Assembly (NCBI GenBank): GCA_033852165.1 | Contig: JAWSUZ010000074.1 | Span: 146,590 to 210,589, forward strand | DNA: 64,000 nucleotides | Direction of reading: 5' to 3' | Source: Agarilytica sp033852165 | GTDB lineage: Bacteria > Pseudomonadota > Gammaproteobacteria > Pseudomonadales > Cellvibrionaceae | The notes under the pieces: model-generated | Seen by the model: only the letters and a program-made list of their open reading frames with translations | Database searches by the model: none | What the model was told of the DNA's origin: nothing | Made by a program: the position numbers and the translations under genes | In this document: positions 17,878 to 26,176 of the stretch, piece by piece | Layout of the letters: each line of letters starts with the position of its first letter | How positions within the stretch are numbered: position 1 is the stretch's first letter

Positions 17878-18978
17878 ATGGAGGTGACTTTTTGTCGAAT
17901 ATTACACACAAGGGTGTTGAATATTGTGGGTTTTGAATCTGAATTAAAACAGTGGGTAGTGGCCAAAATTATCGCTACAGAACCCGAATTTAAATGTGAA
18001 AATATGAGCTGGCAGGCATTGTCTGGTGATGCCGGTTTTCGTAACTATTTTCGCGTACAGCATAATCGCTGTAAGTTGTTGGCTGTTTTTTCTCCTCCTG
18101 AGACGGAAAATAATCTCGCTTTTTTGACGATAGCTGAGTTTTTACTCGGGCAATGTGTGCGTGTCCCTAAGATCGTTGCTCACGATATAGACAAAGGCCT
18201 TTTCCTTATTGAGGATCTTGGCGAGACTTTGTACCTCGACCACCTAGATGCAGAATCTGTTGATGTAATGTATGGCGAGGCATTGCTAGAACTCATACAA
18301 ATACAGTTGTCTCCGCCTCATCAGGAGGTGTTTCCGCTTTATGATCGAGAAAATTTGTTGGTAGAAATGGATTTATTCCCCCAGTGGTTTGTGGGCACCA
18401 TGCTCGGTCATGAATTGACGAGTGACGAACGTACGATGCTTGATAACTGTTTCGAGGTTTTGGTCGTTAGTGCGGAAGAGCAAACACAAGTTCTGGTCCA
18501 TCGGGATTATCATTCACGAAATATTGTGTATGGTCAAAATGGCGTACCGGGAATTATTGATTTTCAGGATGCGGTTATTGGCCCATTTACCTACGATGTC
18601 GCCTCTCTTTTACGAGACTGTTATATAGAATGGCCGCAAGAGGATGTTGAAAAGTGGTTGTTTGCTTACGGCAATATGGCTGCTGATGCGGGGGTGATGC
18701 CATCAGTTTCTCAAGAGTGTTTATTACGCTGGTTTGATCTGATGGGCTTGCAGAGACATATCAAAGTTTTGGGGATATTTGCTCGACTGTCGTTGCGTGA
18801 TGGCAAGCATGGTTATCTAAATGATTTGCCGTTGGTGGTGAAATATGTACGATCGGTGAGCGGGCGGTATGAAGAGCTGAAGCCTTTTTCTTCTTGGTTC
18901 GAAGGTGTCTTAGTGCCGCTTATTGATCAGCAGAGTTGGTCTAGTCGCTTTAAAAATAGTCGCGTTAAAAGTAGCTGA
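17878..18978 (+). CDS. amgK: N-acetylmuramate/N-acetylglucosamine kinase AmgK
   Basis: AmgK phosphorylates the anomeric carbon of MurNAc in the Pseudomonas-type peptidoglycan recycling route that bypasses de novo UDP-MurNAc synthesis. The frame encodes an aminoglycoside-phosphotransferase fold with the Brenner motif HRDYHSRN (208-215), the metal-binding IDFQDA (227-232), and FLIEDLGE. The start is uncertain: the ATG at 17878 gives 366 residues, but its own bases form GGAGGTGA, a near-perfect ribosome-binding site. Homologues begin close to ESELKQWV, so a GTG at 17914 or 17926 is also possible. murU follows after 7 bases; lptD diverges, as in Pseudomonas. Confidence 0.93.
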   Translation: MEVTFCRILHTRVLNIVGFESELKQWVVAKIIATEPEFKCENMSWQALSGDAGFRNYFRVQHNRCKLLAVFSPPETENNLAFLTIAEFLLGQCVRVPKIVAHDIDKGLFLIEDLGETLYLDHLDAESVDVMYGEALLELIQIQLSPPHQEVFPLYDRENLLVEMDLFPQWFVGTMLGHELTSDERTMLDNCFEVLVVSAEEQTQVLVHRDYHSRNIVYGQNGVPGIIDFQDAVIGPFTYDVASLLRDCYIEWPQEDVEKWLFAYGNMAADAGVMPSVSQECLLRWFDLMGLQRHIKVLGIFARLSLRDGKHGYLNDLPLVVKYVRSVSGRYEELKPFSSWFEGVLVPLIDQQSWSSRFKNSRVKSS

Positions 18979-18985
18979 GGAATCT

Positions 18986-19684
18986 ATGGCAAGGTTAGAT
19001 AAAGCCTTTATTTTGGCGGCGGGCCGGGGCGAACGTATGCGTCCGCTGACCGAACATTTGCCTAAGCCCCTACTTTCTGTAGGTGCGGAAACCTTACTTG
19101 ATCGACAAATTACGAAACTTGTTGCTGCCGGTATTAGGGATATCATCATTAATACGGCATATTTGGGGCATTTAATTGCCGAACACCTTGGTGATGGTTC
19201 TCAATTTGGTGCTTCTATACAGGTTTCCTGCGAGGCGTCCCCTTTGGAAACCGCTGGGGCGATTGCGCACGCGTCTAGCATGCTGGGTGAAGATCCTTTC
19301 CTGTTGGTTAATGGGGATGTCTGGATGGATTTGGATTTCGGAGACTTGCTTGATCGAGCACCGGAGCTGGGCGCTGGCGCTGGCCATTTGGTGTTTGTTG
19401 ATAATCCTTCGCATAAATCTTCAGGAGATTTTGCACTGGACAACGGTCGAGTCAGAATACCGGGGGCATCTCAAGAAAGCTTTACATTTAGTGGCGTGAG
19501 TATTTTATCGCCATCCCTGATAACAGCATATCCAAAGTGCCGCGAAGCCTTTCCTTTGCGAGAGGTGTTTGATTGGGCAATAGAGGATGACCGTTTAACG
19601 GGAGAACTCTATAAGGGGTATTGGTTAGATGTTGGTACGCCGGAGCGGTTGGAAGCTTTGCGATCTCATGTCTTACTAGGCTAA
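18986..19684 (+). CDS. murU: N-acetylmuramate-1-phosphate uridylyltransferase MurU
   Basis: MurU turns MurNAc-1-phosphate, the AmgK product, into UDP-MurNAc, closing the recycling loop. This route underlies intrinsic fosfomycin tolerance in Pseudomonas. The 232-residue protein has the nucleotidyltransferase loop AAGRGERMRPLT (11-22) with Lys27 of PKPLL, the VNGDVW metal site and the C-terminal GYWLDVGTPERL. The ATG at 18986 follows CTGAGG at a good distance and lies just past the amgK stop. A longer frame starting inside amgK adds residues not found in the family. Confidence 0.96.
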   Translation: MARLDKAFILAAGRGERMRPLTEHLPKPLLSVGAETLLDRQITKLVAAGIRDIIINTAYLGHLIAEHLGDGSQFGASIQVSCEASPLETAGAIAHASSMLGEDPFLLVNGDVWMDLDFGDLLDRAPELGAGAGHLVFVDNPSHKSSGDFALDNGRVRIPGASQESFTFSGVSILSPSLITAYPKCREAFPLREVFDWAIEDDRLTGELYKGYWLDVGTPERLEALRSHVLLG

Positions 19685-19775
19685 TGAAGGCTCACCTAAA
19701 AAAGATGGCAGCTGTGTAGCTGAAAAGCACCTCTAGCTTAAACAATATGCATTAAGCCTATGTTTCTCTGCGCAG

Positions 19776-20789
19776 CTATTTTCGTTCGATTTCTACCCCT
19801 TTCGCGTGCTTGTTCAAAAAACCTCTAACTCTGCGCGTTAGCCTGTTTTCTGATGTTGCGTCGGTACTGGTTGGGCGTAAAACCTTTAATTGGTAATAGT
19901 TGAGGATGCCTTTTGCTCTTGCGGCCTTTGCACGCTGAAGTGTTTCTACCTCATCTAAGAAGTGCTCTCCGTAATAGAGGTCTAAAACGGGTAGGTTAGG
20001 GTCGTTGAAAAAGTGGGGCAATGCTTTGTCGCTGAGAGGGATCTGGTTTCTTGCGCTAACCAGGACGACCGCTCTGATTGGGCGCTGGATCTTACCCGAT
20101 CTCATTCCTGGTGATTTTTGATCTGAAGATAAATCGTCAATAAATTTCATTGTTCGGGTTGCTCCGAGGCCATGCCCGACAATGACGATATTATATTGAC
20201 CCTGGGCTTTTAAAAAGGCGATGGCGGCCGCGATACGGCCGTCACTTTCGTTCTCTGGATTGGCTTTTGAGTGTGAACTCATGGTTGTAAGCGACATTTT
20301 ATCGCTGGGTTGCTTCGTTTGCTTGCTGTTATTTTCCGTTTCCGCTTTTGGCGCTGGTCGGGGCGGTACTGTGCTTTGAGCGACAGGGGGAAGGTTAATG
20401 GCGAGTGTGGCCCAGCCGTGGTGGCTGAGGTTATTGCGTATTGCATTGATTTCATACGGTGTATCAACGGATTGCCCTTCTCCGTGGAGAATCAAAACGG
20501 CTCCGAAAGGATTGCCGGTTTTGTCAGCCTGCCATAGGGCTAGGAATTTTTCGCCATTGACTTCCAGCCATTCGATATCCTGATCTTCCATTTCTTCCGT
20601 GAGCAGGTCCAACATCCTATTAGCCATGGTTTTTGATGTTTGGGCTGCATTAGCATTTTTTACCCTATCCGATTCGGATTGAGTTGATTGATCGGCGCTC
20701 ATCGAATTATTCGTATTTTCGGCGTATACCGGGTTCCAAGCCAGTAGAATGAGTAAATAGGCATGTGAAAAGGTGATCAAATGATTCAT
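19776..20789 (-). CDS. DUF3530 family secreted alpha/beta-hydrolase-like protein
   Basis: This is a 337-residue exported protein of the DUF3530 family, function unknown. A signal peptide occupies about residues 1-24 (hydrophobic core ending in PVYA), followed by a Ser/Gln-rich spacer to about 55. An alpha/beta-hydrolase core then shows AVLILHGEGQSVD and HGWATLAINLP, and a low-complexity Lys/Ser/Pro linker at about 145-185. The nucleophile-elbow position reads VGHGLGA, so the usual Ser of GxSxG is absent; if it is a hydrolase it is not a standard serine one. The ATG at 20787-20789 is preferred to a GTG four codons upstream. It diverges from rpe with 59 bases between starts. Confidence 0.75.
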   Translation of the reverse strand: MNHLITFSHAYLLILLAWNPVYAENTNNSMSADQSTQSESDRVKNANAAQTSKTMANRMLDLLTEEMEDQDIEWLEVNGEKFLALWQADKTGNPFGAVLILHGEGQSVDTPYEINAIRNNLSHHGWATLAINLPPVAQSTVPPRPAPKAETENNSKQTKQPSDKMSLTTMSSHSKANPENESDGRIAAAIAFLKAQGQYNIVIVGHGLGATRTMKFIDDLSSDQKSPGMRSGKIQRPIRAVVLVSARNQIPLSDKALPHFFNDPNLPVLDLYYGEHFLDEVETLQRAKAARAKGILNYYQLKVLRPTSTDATSENRLTRRVRGFLNKHAKGVEIERK

Positions 20790-20848
20790 TGCTATGCTCA
20801 CATCAAGTAAAATGACAAACTTTTAAATCCTGGGTAAAGGAAAATTAC

Positions 20849-21532
20849 ATGTCGACTCCTAATGAATTTAAAATCGCGCCTTCTATATTATCGGCCGATT
20901 TCGCTCAACTTGGAGCAGAAGTTGATGCTGTGCTTGAAGCTGGTGCCGATATTATCCATTTTGATGTAATGGATAACCATTATGTACCTAATCTTACCAT
21001 TGGCCCGATGATTTGTTCTGCGCTAAGAAAATACGGTGTCACAGCACCAATAGACGTACATTTAATGGTTGAGCCGGTTGACGACTTGATTGTTAAATTT
21101 GCTGAGGCAGGTGCTACTTACATTACGTTCCACCCCGAAGCTTCTCGTCATATTGATCGTTCAATTAAACTGATTCGTGAGTACGGCTGTAAGCCGGGTA
21201 TGGTGCTGAATCCGGCGAGTCCACTCAGTCAAGTTGAGCACGTATTGGATCAGCTTGATATGTTGTTGCTGATGTCAGTTAACCCTGGCTTTGGCGGACA
21301 GAAATTTTTACCGTATGTCTTGGATAAAGTTGCGGCAGCGAGACAAATGATTGACGCGAAAGGACTTTCAACCCGCTTGGAGATCGATGGTGGTGTAACG
21401 CTTGATAACATCGAAGAGATTGGTAAAGCTGGGGCGGATACATTTGTTGCGGGCTCGGCAATATTTGGTGCTGAGAGTTACCAGCAGGTGATTTCATCAA
21501 TGAAAGAAACTTTATTGTCGATTGAAAAATAA
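20849..21532 (+). CDS. rpe: ribulose-phosphate 3-epimerase
   Basis: Rpe interconverts ribulose-5-phosphate and xylulose-5-phosphate in the pentose phosphate pathway. The 227-residue TIM barrel has all family motifs: PSILSADFAQLG near the start, HFDVMDNHYVPNLT with the metal-binding His and Asp, HLMVEPVDD, SVNPGFGGQKF and LEIDGGV. In Pseudomonas rpe is followed by gph and trpE; here the next genes are a BY-kinase-like ATPase and PEP-CTERM regulators, so the block has been interrupted. Confidence 0.97.
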   Translation: MSTPNEFKIAPSILSADFAQLGAEVDAVLEAGADIIHFDVMDNHYVPNLTIGPMICSALRKYGVTAPIDVHLMVEPVDDLIVKFAEAGATYITFHPEASRHIDRSIKLIREYGCKPGMVLNPASPLSQVEHVLDQLDMLLLMSVNPGFGGQKFLPYVLDKVAAARQMIDAKGLSTRLEIDGGVTLDNIEEIGKAGADTFVAGSAIFGAESYQQVISSMKETLLSIEK

Positions 21533-21561
21533 TAGGGGCTTTTGTTTTTTTTGGTTTTTAT

Positions 21562-21592
21562 TTTAGAGTCTTCTAATTTTAAGAACTCTAAA
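21562..21592. repeat. small inverted repeat after rpe
   Basis: TTTAGAGT (21562-21569) pairs with ACTCTAAA (21585-21592), with partial inner pairing. It lies 30 bases after the rpe stop and may be a weak transcript end or an operator for the next gene. It is not followed by a T-run, so I do not call it a terminator. Confidence 0.3.
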
Positions 21593-21722
21593 GCTAAAGA
21601 ACTGGTTAAAAGTTTCAGTGGTTTTTAGTGTTTTTAACGCATGGCGTTACTCAATAGATCAGCTCTCAATAATAGCGATTTTCAATATTTTCGAATCTAA
21701 GGTAAAAGGGCTAAAAGGCATA

Positions 21723-22460
21723 ATGGAAACACGCGAAAAAACCTCTTTCATTGAGGGAAATCTGACTTTACGCAGTGAGCAGCAAATTGCCAAGATGTCT
21801 GAGGTGCATAATTTTGGTGGCGCCGAGTTAGATAATCTTAAAATATTACACGAAGGCACGGATAATGAAAAAACTCTGAAGGTTTTTCGTGAGTTACGTA
21901 CTCAGGTCTACGCACGTTCTAAAGGTGAGAACTTTGTCTGTATGGTGACCTCGGTATCACCCCGTGGAGGGGCATCCTACACCGCAAGCAATTTGGCTGC
22001 GGCGATCGCGCTCGACAAGTCAAAAACTTCTGTTGTGGTCGATTGTAATTTTTATTCTCCCTCTGTCGATGGGCTTCTTAGTGCTGAAGCAAATCTAGGT
22101 TTAACTGATTACCTCTCTATCCAAGAAATGGGCATTGAGTTTATTTTATATGCGTCGGGAGTTAAACGGATGCGTATTGTTCCTGCAGGTAAAAATACAC
22201 ATGGGGCCACAGAAAAACTGTCGTCCAGTAAAATGGCATCTTTTTTACGTGAACTAAAGTCTCGTTATGCGGACCGTTATATTATTATCGATAGCCCTTC
22301 TGTCGGTGACTTCTCGGCAGATGCACGAATTTTGTCGCAGCTATGCGATTTTGTGGTTTTAGTGGTGCCGTATGGGAAAGTGAACGAGGAAGAGGTGAAA
22401 GCCAGTATCGATATTCTTGGGGAAGATCGAATTGCTGGCCTTGTCTTTAATAATGTATAA
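21723..22460 (+). CDS. BY-kinase-like (CpsD/CapB) ATPase with degenerate P-loop
   Basis: This 245-residue cytoplasmic protein has the fold of the ATPase domain of bacterial tyrosine kinases that control exopolysaccharide polymerisation. It keeps FRELRTQVY (55-63), the Walker A' strand SVVVDCNFYSPSVDGLL (103-119) and the Walker B strand YIIIDSPSVGDFSADARIL (186-204). The P-loop at about 76-86 reads TSVSPRGGASY where active members have GEGKST, so the nucleotide-binding Lys is missing. There is no C-terminal tyrosine cluster. The start is the ATG at 21723, six bases after AAGG. It lies beside prsR/prsK, which suggests a polysaccharide or exosortase-related role as a pseudo-kinase. Confidence 0.75.
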   Translation: METREKTSFIEGNLTLRSEQQIAKMSEVHNFGGAELDNLKILHEGTDNEKTLKVFRELRTQVYARSKGENFVCMVTSVSPRGGASYTASNLAAAIALDKSKTSVVVDCNFYSPSVDGLLSAEANLGLTDYLSIQEMGIEFILYASGVKRMRIVPAGKNTHGATEKLSSSKMASFLRELKSRYADRYIIIDSPSVGDFSADARILSQLCDFVVLVVPYGKVNEEEVKASIDILGEDRIAGLVFNNV

Positions 22461-22492
22461 AGCCTGATTATACTGTTGAATTTAAAACGTAC

Positions 22493-23851
22493 TTATTCGT
22501 TGGCAACGGTAATATTGTATTTTTTCATCAGGTCATAAAGCGTTGGGCGAGTGACGCCGAGCAGTTTTGATGTTGCGGAAATATTATACTCGGTCATCGT
22601 GAGCGCTCGTAATATGGCTGCTCGTTCTGCGTTATATCTGACTTCTCGAAGGTTCAAGCTGAGAGCCCCGTCAGAAACGAGCCCTAAATCTTCTGATGAA
22701 ATAAGCTTGTCTTCGGTCATCACTACACTGCGCTTAACACGGTTTTCCATTTCACGAATATTTCCTGGCCAATCGTAGGCTTCGATCGCTTCGACGGCCT
22801 CAGGAGAAAAGCCTTGGATACTCTCGTTGTTCTGCTCGATAAAGCGTCGTAAAAAATGGCGTGCCAGTAATAGTTTATCGCCTTGGCGTTCACGTAGCGG
22901 CGGTATATCAACTTCCATCTCGCAAATGCGGTAATAAAGATCTTCCCTGAAGGAGCCGTCTGCCACCATTTCTTTAAGGTTTTTATTGGTGGCACAAACA
23001 ACCCGAACATCTACTGGGATTTCTTCTCGACCACCGATACGCTCTATAATTCGTTCTTGCAAAAAACGCAACAATTTCGCTTGTAGTAGTAGTGGCATGT
23101 CTCCGATTTCATCGAGGAAAAGTGTGCCGCCCTGAGCCGTTTCGATTTTGCCGAGTGTGCGCTTACTTGCGCCGGTAAAGGCGCCTTTTTCATAACCGAA
23201 TAGCTCACTTTCCATCAGGTTTTCGGGCACGGCGGCGCAATTAATGGCGATCATCCGTTTGTTTTTACGTGGACTCAAATTATGAAGTGCTCGCGCCAGG
23301 ACTTCTTTACCTGTGCCACTCTCTCCCGTAATCGTGCACGTTACATCGGAAGGGGCGAGCTTTTCGATGGTACGGCATATTTTTAGTATTTTGGGGTCGC
23401 AGGCAATTATGCCATCGAGAGGGGATTGCTGTTGTTCTTGAACAAGCCTGTGTTGTTTTTCTAGATTAAAAATATGATAAGCACGTTGCAATATTAAATC
23501 TAGAGTTTCTGGGTTCACCGGTTTTTGATAAAAATCGTATGCACCCATAGCCACGGCTCGCACCGCATTTTCATAATCAGCATTACCGGTCATGACGATG
23601 ATTTTAGTGGACGGGGACAGGTTTGAAATTTCTCGAATACAGCGAAAACCTTCATCCACGCCTTCGTCGTCAGGTGGTAGACCAAGATCTTGGAGGACAA
23701 TGGGGGGTTCGTGCAGGCGAATCGCCGCTATGGCATCTTCGCGATTACTGGCGATGATGACTTCGTATTGATCAAAATGCCAGCGCAATTGGCTTTGCAG
23801 TCCAATATCATCTTCAACAATTAGGAGTTTTTCTTTATTTGTTTTACTCAT
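22493..23851 (-). CDS. prsR: PEP-CTERM-box sigma54-dependent response regulator PrsR
   Basis: PrsR is the NtrC-class regulator paired with PrsK in bacteria with the XrtA exosortase/PEP-CTERM system. The 452-residue protein has a receiver domain with phospho-acceptor Asp55 (IVLQDLGLPP) and Lys110, a AAA+ domain with Walker A GESGTGKE (176-183), the sigma54-contact GAFTGA (223-228) and Walker B GGTLFLDEIGDMP, and a Fis-type helix-turn-helix at the C-terminus (NISATSKLLGVTRPTLYDLM). The family-specific DLGLPPDDEGVDEG stretch after the acceptor Asp separates it from plain NtrC. It lies 30 bases downstream of prsK. Confidence 0.92.
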   Translation of the reverse strand: MSKTNKEKLLIVEDDIGLQSQLRWHFDQYEVIIASNREDAIAAIRLHEPPIVLQDLGLPPDDEGVDEGFRCIREISNLSPSTKIIVMTGNADYENAVRAVAMGAYDFYQKPVNPETLDLILQRAYHIFNLEKQHRLVQEQQQSPLDGIIACDPKILKICRTIEKLAPSDVTCTITGESGTGKEVLARALHNLSPRKNKRMIAINCAAVPENLMESELFGYEKGAFTGASKRTLGKIETAQGGTLFLDEIGDMPLLLQAKLLRFLQERIIERIGGREEIPVDVRVVCATNKNLKEMVADGSFREDLYYRICEMEVDIPPLRERQGDKLLLARHFLRRFIEQNNESIQGFSPEAVEAIEAYDWPGNIREMENRVKRSVVMTEDKLISSEDLGLVSDGALSLNLREVRYNAERAAILRALTMTEYNISATSKLLGVTRPTLYDLMKKYNITVANE

Positions 23852-23881
23852 AGCGGTTTTCTAAAAAGATCCATAAAGGTG

Positions 23882-25936
23882 TCAACGAGCACTGGCTAAT
23901 GCAGGAAAAGTGAGTATAAACGTGGAGCCCTCGCCAAGCGAGCTTTCTACTTTGATGTTGCCATTTATACTCTGAATATATTCTCTTGCTTGATAGACGC
24001 CAACCCCCATTCCTTGGCCTGACTTTGTGGTTTCGAAGGGTTTAAAGAGTTTGGTATGGATAAACTCTGTACTCATTCCTGAGCCGTTATCTTCGATTAT
24101 CACGGTTACTGTATCGTCATCGAGGATTGTACTGATGTCGACAAACCCGTGATTAGATGTTGCGTCTTGCGCATTGTGGATAATATGAGTGAACACCATG
24201 ACTAGGCTGTCGAAATCCGCCTTTACTTTAACCTCTTCGTTGAACGGCACGAGCGTTGGCGCGGGTTGACGTTTTTGGCATCGCTTAATTGTTTCAATAA
24301 AGACATCTTTTAAATTGAGGGTTTTTATCTCCTCGCCCTCATTTTCGTTGCGCTGGAGTTTTCTTAACAAATTGTTCATTCTGTCGACAGAATTTTTAAT
24401 AGTTTGAATTGCGTCTTCGATAAATGCTGGGTTGTCTTTGTGTTTTTCTGCATTTTTTACAACCAGGGATTGCTGAGCAATCAAGTTTTTTAAATCGTGC
24501 ATAACAAACGCGGAGAGTTTGTTAAATGCGTCAAATTGGCGAGACTCTGCCAGTAGTTCGGCCTGTTCGTGTCGGGCGATATAACTGGCAATTTGGCGGC
24601 CAATGGTTTTCGCGAGGTCTAAGTCTTCCCAGCTTATTGGCATGTGTTCTTTATTGGATGTCAGTACCATAAAGCCTACCAAGTCCTGTTCTGTGAGTAG
24701 GGGGAATACTAGCCATGCATCGGCGTTATTTTCCATCCAAAGAGGGAGGTCTTGGTTGTTGTGGTTAAGGTCATGACTGGGGGAGTTAGGTGTAAATATC
24801 CATTCGTTTCTCAATCCTTCACAGAAGGGGCTGGTTTCTGGCTCGAAGGCTTCGGAAATATCAAACTGTGTATGAATTTGTTTGACAGGCACCAGCACCT
24901 TTGAGCGTTTCAACCAAAGAGCGCCACCGTCACAATTAAATAAATCGCAGGCGACGCTAATAACGCGTGTTGTGGTGTCGGTAGGTGACGTAGGTTGTGA
25001 TAATTGATTGATGAACTTAAGCCATTCGTTACGATAATCGTATTTGTAGCTAAAAAGGTGTTTATTGATTGTTACACTGAGATTTTTACGTAGTTTAGAT
25101 GATGAAAATACAAAGCCTATAAAAAAGAGTCCCGAGATGGATAGCAATGTATAAATCACTGTGCCCCAGTCGCCACCGTACAGCTGTACGTAGTATCCGC
25201 CTATGGATAATGTGGTGAGGAGAGCCCCGGCCAGTGTCAGTGAGGTTGTGTAAAAAATAACGGGTCGAGAGAATGTTAGTTTGGCTGCTTGTTGGGTTGG
25301 TTGAGCCATGATTGCTACACCGAGGACCAATAGTAAACTGGCGGCCATTGAGACCGCAGCGCGTGCTTGCCATAAGTCAGAATCAAGCTTAGAGAAAACT
25401 AGATGCTGGGTAAATAGATAGGCATCGAACACAAATATTATCGAAAGCGCTAAGCACAGAAGTTTATAAAAGCGGTATTGAGTATTGTTACGATAAAGCT
25501 GCTCCAGACTTAATAGATTTAGAACTGAGAATGCGATACCTTGCCAGATGATGACTTTTTGTTCGAAAGGCGCCATTGCTCCTGTTTGATAATGGTAAAG
25601 AGCTGCTCCGAGCCCCACAGCGCAAATTCCGTAAACACCCAGTTTAAAAGATTTGGGAAGGCGTTTAACGCAAATTTTTTCAGTCGTGAAGTTTATTGCA
25701 ATTAGCCAGAGTACGTAGTGAGCAGACTCTCCGAGTAATAATAAGCTGAGGCTGTCCTGTGACAGCCAGTTGTGCGTTGCTGTGGTCAGCAACCAGAAAG
25801 TATGGCCAAGAGCAGCAAGGGCCATCACCCAAAGCATTCGCCTTTTGGATGCTTGATAAATGAAGGCAATGGTGAGAACGAGAGATAATATAGAGGCGCT
25901 GAAAAAAGCGACCTCGGTAACACTGCTAAATTCCAT
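23882..25936 (-). CDS. prsK: XrtA/PEP-CTERM system histidine kinase PrsK
   Basis: This 684-residue inner-membrane sensor kinase is the partner of PrsR. About the first 290 residues are hydrophobic helices (nine or so), followed by a GAF-like domain (about 310-455). The kinase core follows, with the unusual phospho-acceptor box VMHDLKN (His480) and an HATPase domain with IIEDNGSGM (N box nearby at HNAQDA) and a G-box GQGMGVGVYQA. The membrane-GAF-kinase layout and the HDLKN box are typical of PrsK. It is upstream of prsR on the same strand. No exosortase, PEP-CTERM substrate or EPS gene is seen here apart from the kinase-like ATPase. Confidence 0.92.
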   Translation of the reverse strand: MEFSSVTEVAFFSASILSLVLTIAFIYQASKRRMLWVMALAALGHTFWLLTTATHNWLSQDSLSLLLLGESAHYVLWLIAINFTTEKICVKRLPKSFKLGVYGICAVGLGAALYHYQTGAMAPFEQKVIIWQGIAFSVLNLLSLEQLYRNNTQYRFYKLLCLALSIIFVFDAYLFTQHLVFSKLDSDLWQARAAVSMAASLLLVLGVAIMAQPTQQAAKLTFSRPVIFYTTSLTLAGALLTTLSIGGYYVQLYGGDWGTVIYTLLSISGLFFIGFVFSSSKLRKNLSVTINKHLFSYKYDYRNEWLKFINQLSQPTSPTDTTTRVISVACDLFNCDGGALWLKRSKVLVPVKQIHTQFDISEAFEPETSPFCEGLRNEWIFTPNSPSHDLNHNNQDLPLWMENNADAWLVFPLLTEQDLVGFMVLTSNKEHMPISWEDLDLAKTIGRQIASYIARHEQAELLAESRQFDAFNKLSAFVMHDLKNLIAQQSLVVKNAEKHKDNPAFIEDAIQTIKNSVDRMNNLLRKLQRNENEGEEIKTLNLKDVFIETIKRCQKRQPAPTLVPFNEEVKVKADFDSLVMVFTHIIHNAQDATSNHGFVDISTILDDDTVTVIIEDNGSGMSTEFIHTKLFKPFETTKSGQGMGVGVYQAREYIQSINGNIKVESSLGEGSTFILTFPALASAR

Positions 25937-26176
25937 GGGCCCACTAGATTCTGGTGACTGTGGCCTAGAGTATAACTAAGGGAGGCAGCTATTCACAGCA
26001 TCCACTCAGGGATCGTAAGATCGCTTGATGGGCGCTGGATTAAAAGTAAAGCGGCATTGATTACTTCTGAATTTGAAATTATTTCCTGAGTTTTCTCACG
26101 AGAAGCAAGCCTCAAGAATTACTGGACACCTTTCGTCTCCGTACCAGATTTAGGATTTGCAAGCAGGAGGGGTTTA

